DNA from: Mycobacterium lepromatosis
GTDB taxonomy: Bacteria; Actinomycetota; Actinomycetes; Mycobacteriales; Mycobacteriaceae
Assembly: GCF_000975265.2 (NCBI RefSeq)
Contig: NZ_CP083405.1
Coordinates: forward strand, 2,232,001 to 2,296,000
Direction of reading: 5' to 3'
DNA: 64,000 nucleotides
Made by a program: the position numbers and the translations under genes. How positions within the stretch are numbered: the stretch's first letter is position 1; every line of letters begins with the position of its first letter. Below the pieces are notes generated by a model. The model did no database searches, had not been told where the DNA came from, and saw nothing but the letters and a program-made list of their open reading frames with translations. This document shows positions 63,999 to 64,000 of this stretch, piece after piece.

Positions 63999-64000
63999 GT

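Overview
The window looks like a leprosy bacillus chromosome (Mycobacterium leprae, or its close relative M. lepromatosis). Mycobacterial genes (acn, an ABC-F ATPase, a PPE protein, map-adk-secY, sppA, the S10/spc ribosomal operons) stand intact among long stretches where the same codon stream survives only as frameshifted, stop-ridden fragments. I identified families by reading the frames by eye and comparing them with remembered M. tuberculosis proteins and gene order. No database search was run.

Layout. 1-5.5 kb: 3' part of acn, a broken tetR, an intact ABC-F protein, broken echA12. 5.5-28.8 kb: a gene desert holding dead trx, ctpD, a DUF6788-like gene, an adenylate cyclase cut by an IS3-type fragment, a cutinase, an IS1634-type transposase, an IS630-type transposase split by a group II intron, cobU and cobQ. 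One intact PPE gene follows, then a dead ABC transporter, the mmsA-fadE9-mmsB set, a dead MarR regulator, a dead four-gene biosynthetic-looking cluster, and rslA and sigL. 28.9-31.5 kb: intact map, adk, secY (minus strand). 31.5-39 kb: dead methyltransferases, xylB, serA2 and fucA around intact GNAT and sppA genes. 39.2-53.7 kb: ribosomal genes on the minus strand, transcribed right to left from rpsJ to rplO. They are split between rpsQ and rplN by 4.7 kb of dead sulfatase (atsA) and sulfatase-modifying genes. 53.7-64 kb: a dead PE/PPE-type gene, then a completely decayed mycofactocin locus (mftG, F, E, D, C, B, A, R), a DUF2332-like gene and a ferredoxin reductase.

What works together. The living genes are housekeeping: TCA cycle, ribosome, Sec translocation, nucleotide balance and N-terminal Met removal. 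Whole lost pathways are visible: mycofactocin redox cofactor, valine/propionate-type catabolism (mms), late cobalamin steps, the SigL/RslA stress switch and a sulfatase with its activator.

Most notable observations: a group II intron with a recognisable domain V sitting in the GLYL motif of an IS630-type transposase; an mftA whose Val-Tyr product residues and stop codon are both mutated; a set of long perfect hairpins (up to 32-bp arms), one copying the end of rplO; a one-base frameshift in the tail of rpsC; and a ghost cluster (ThDP enzyme, SRPBCC-like, KAS III-like, aminotransferase) between rslA and a MarR gene.
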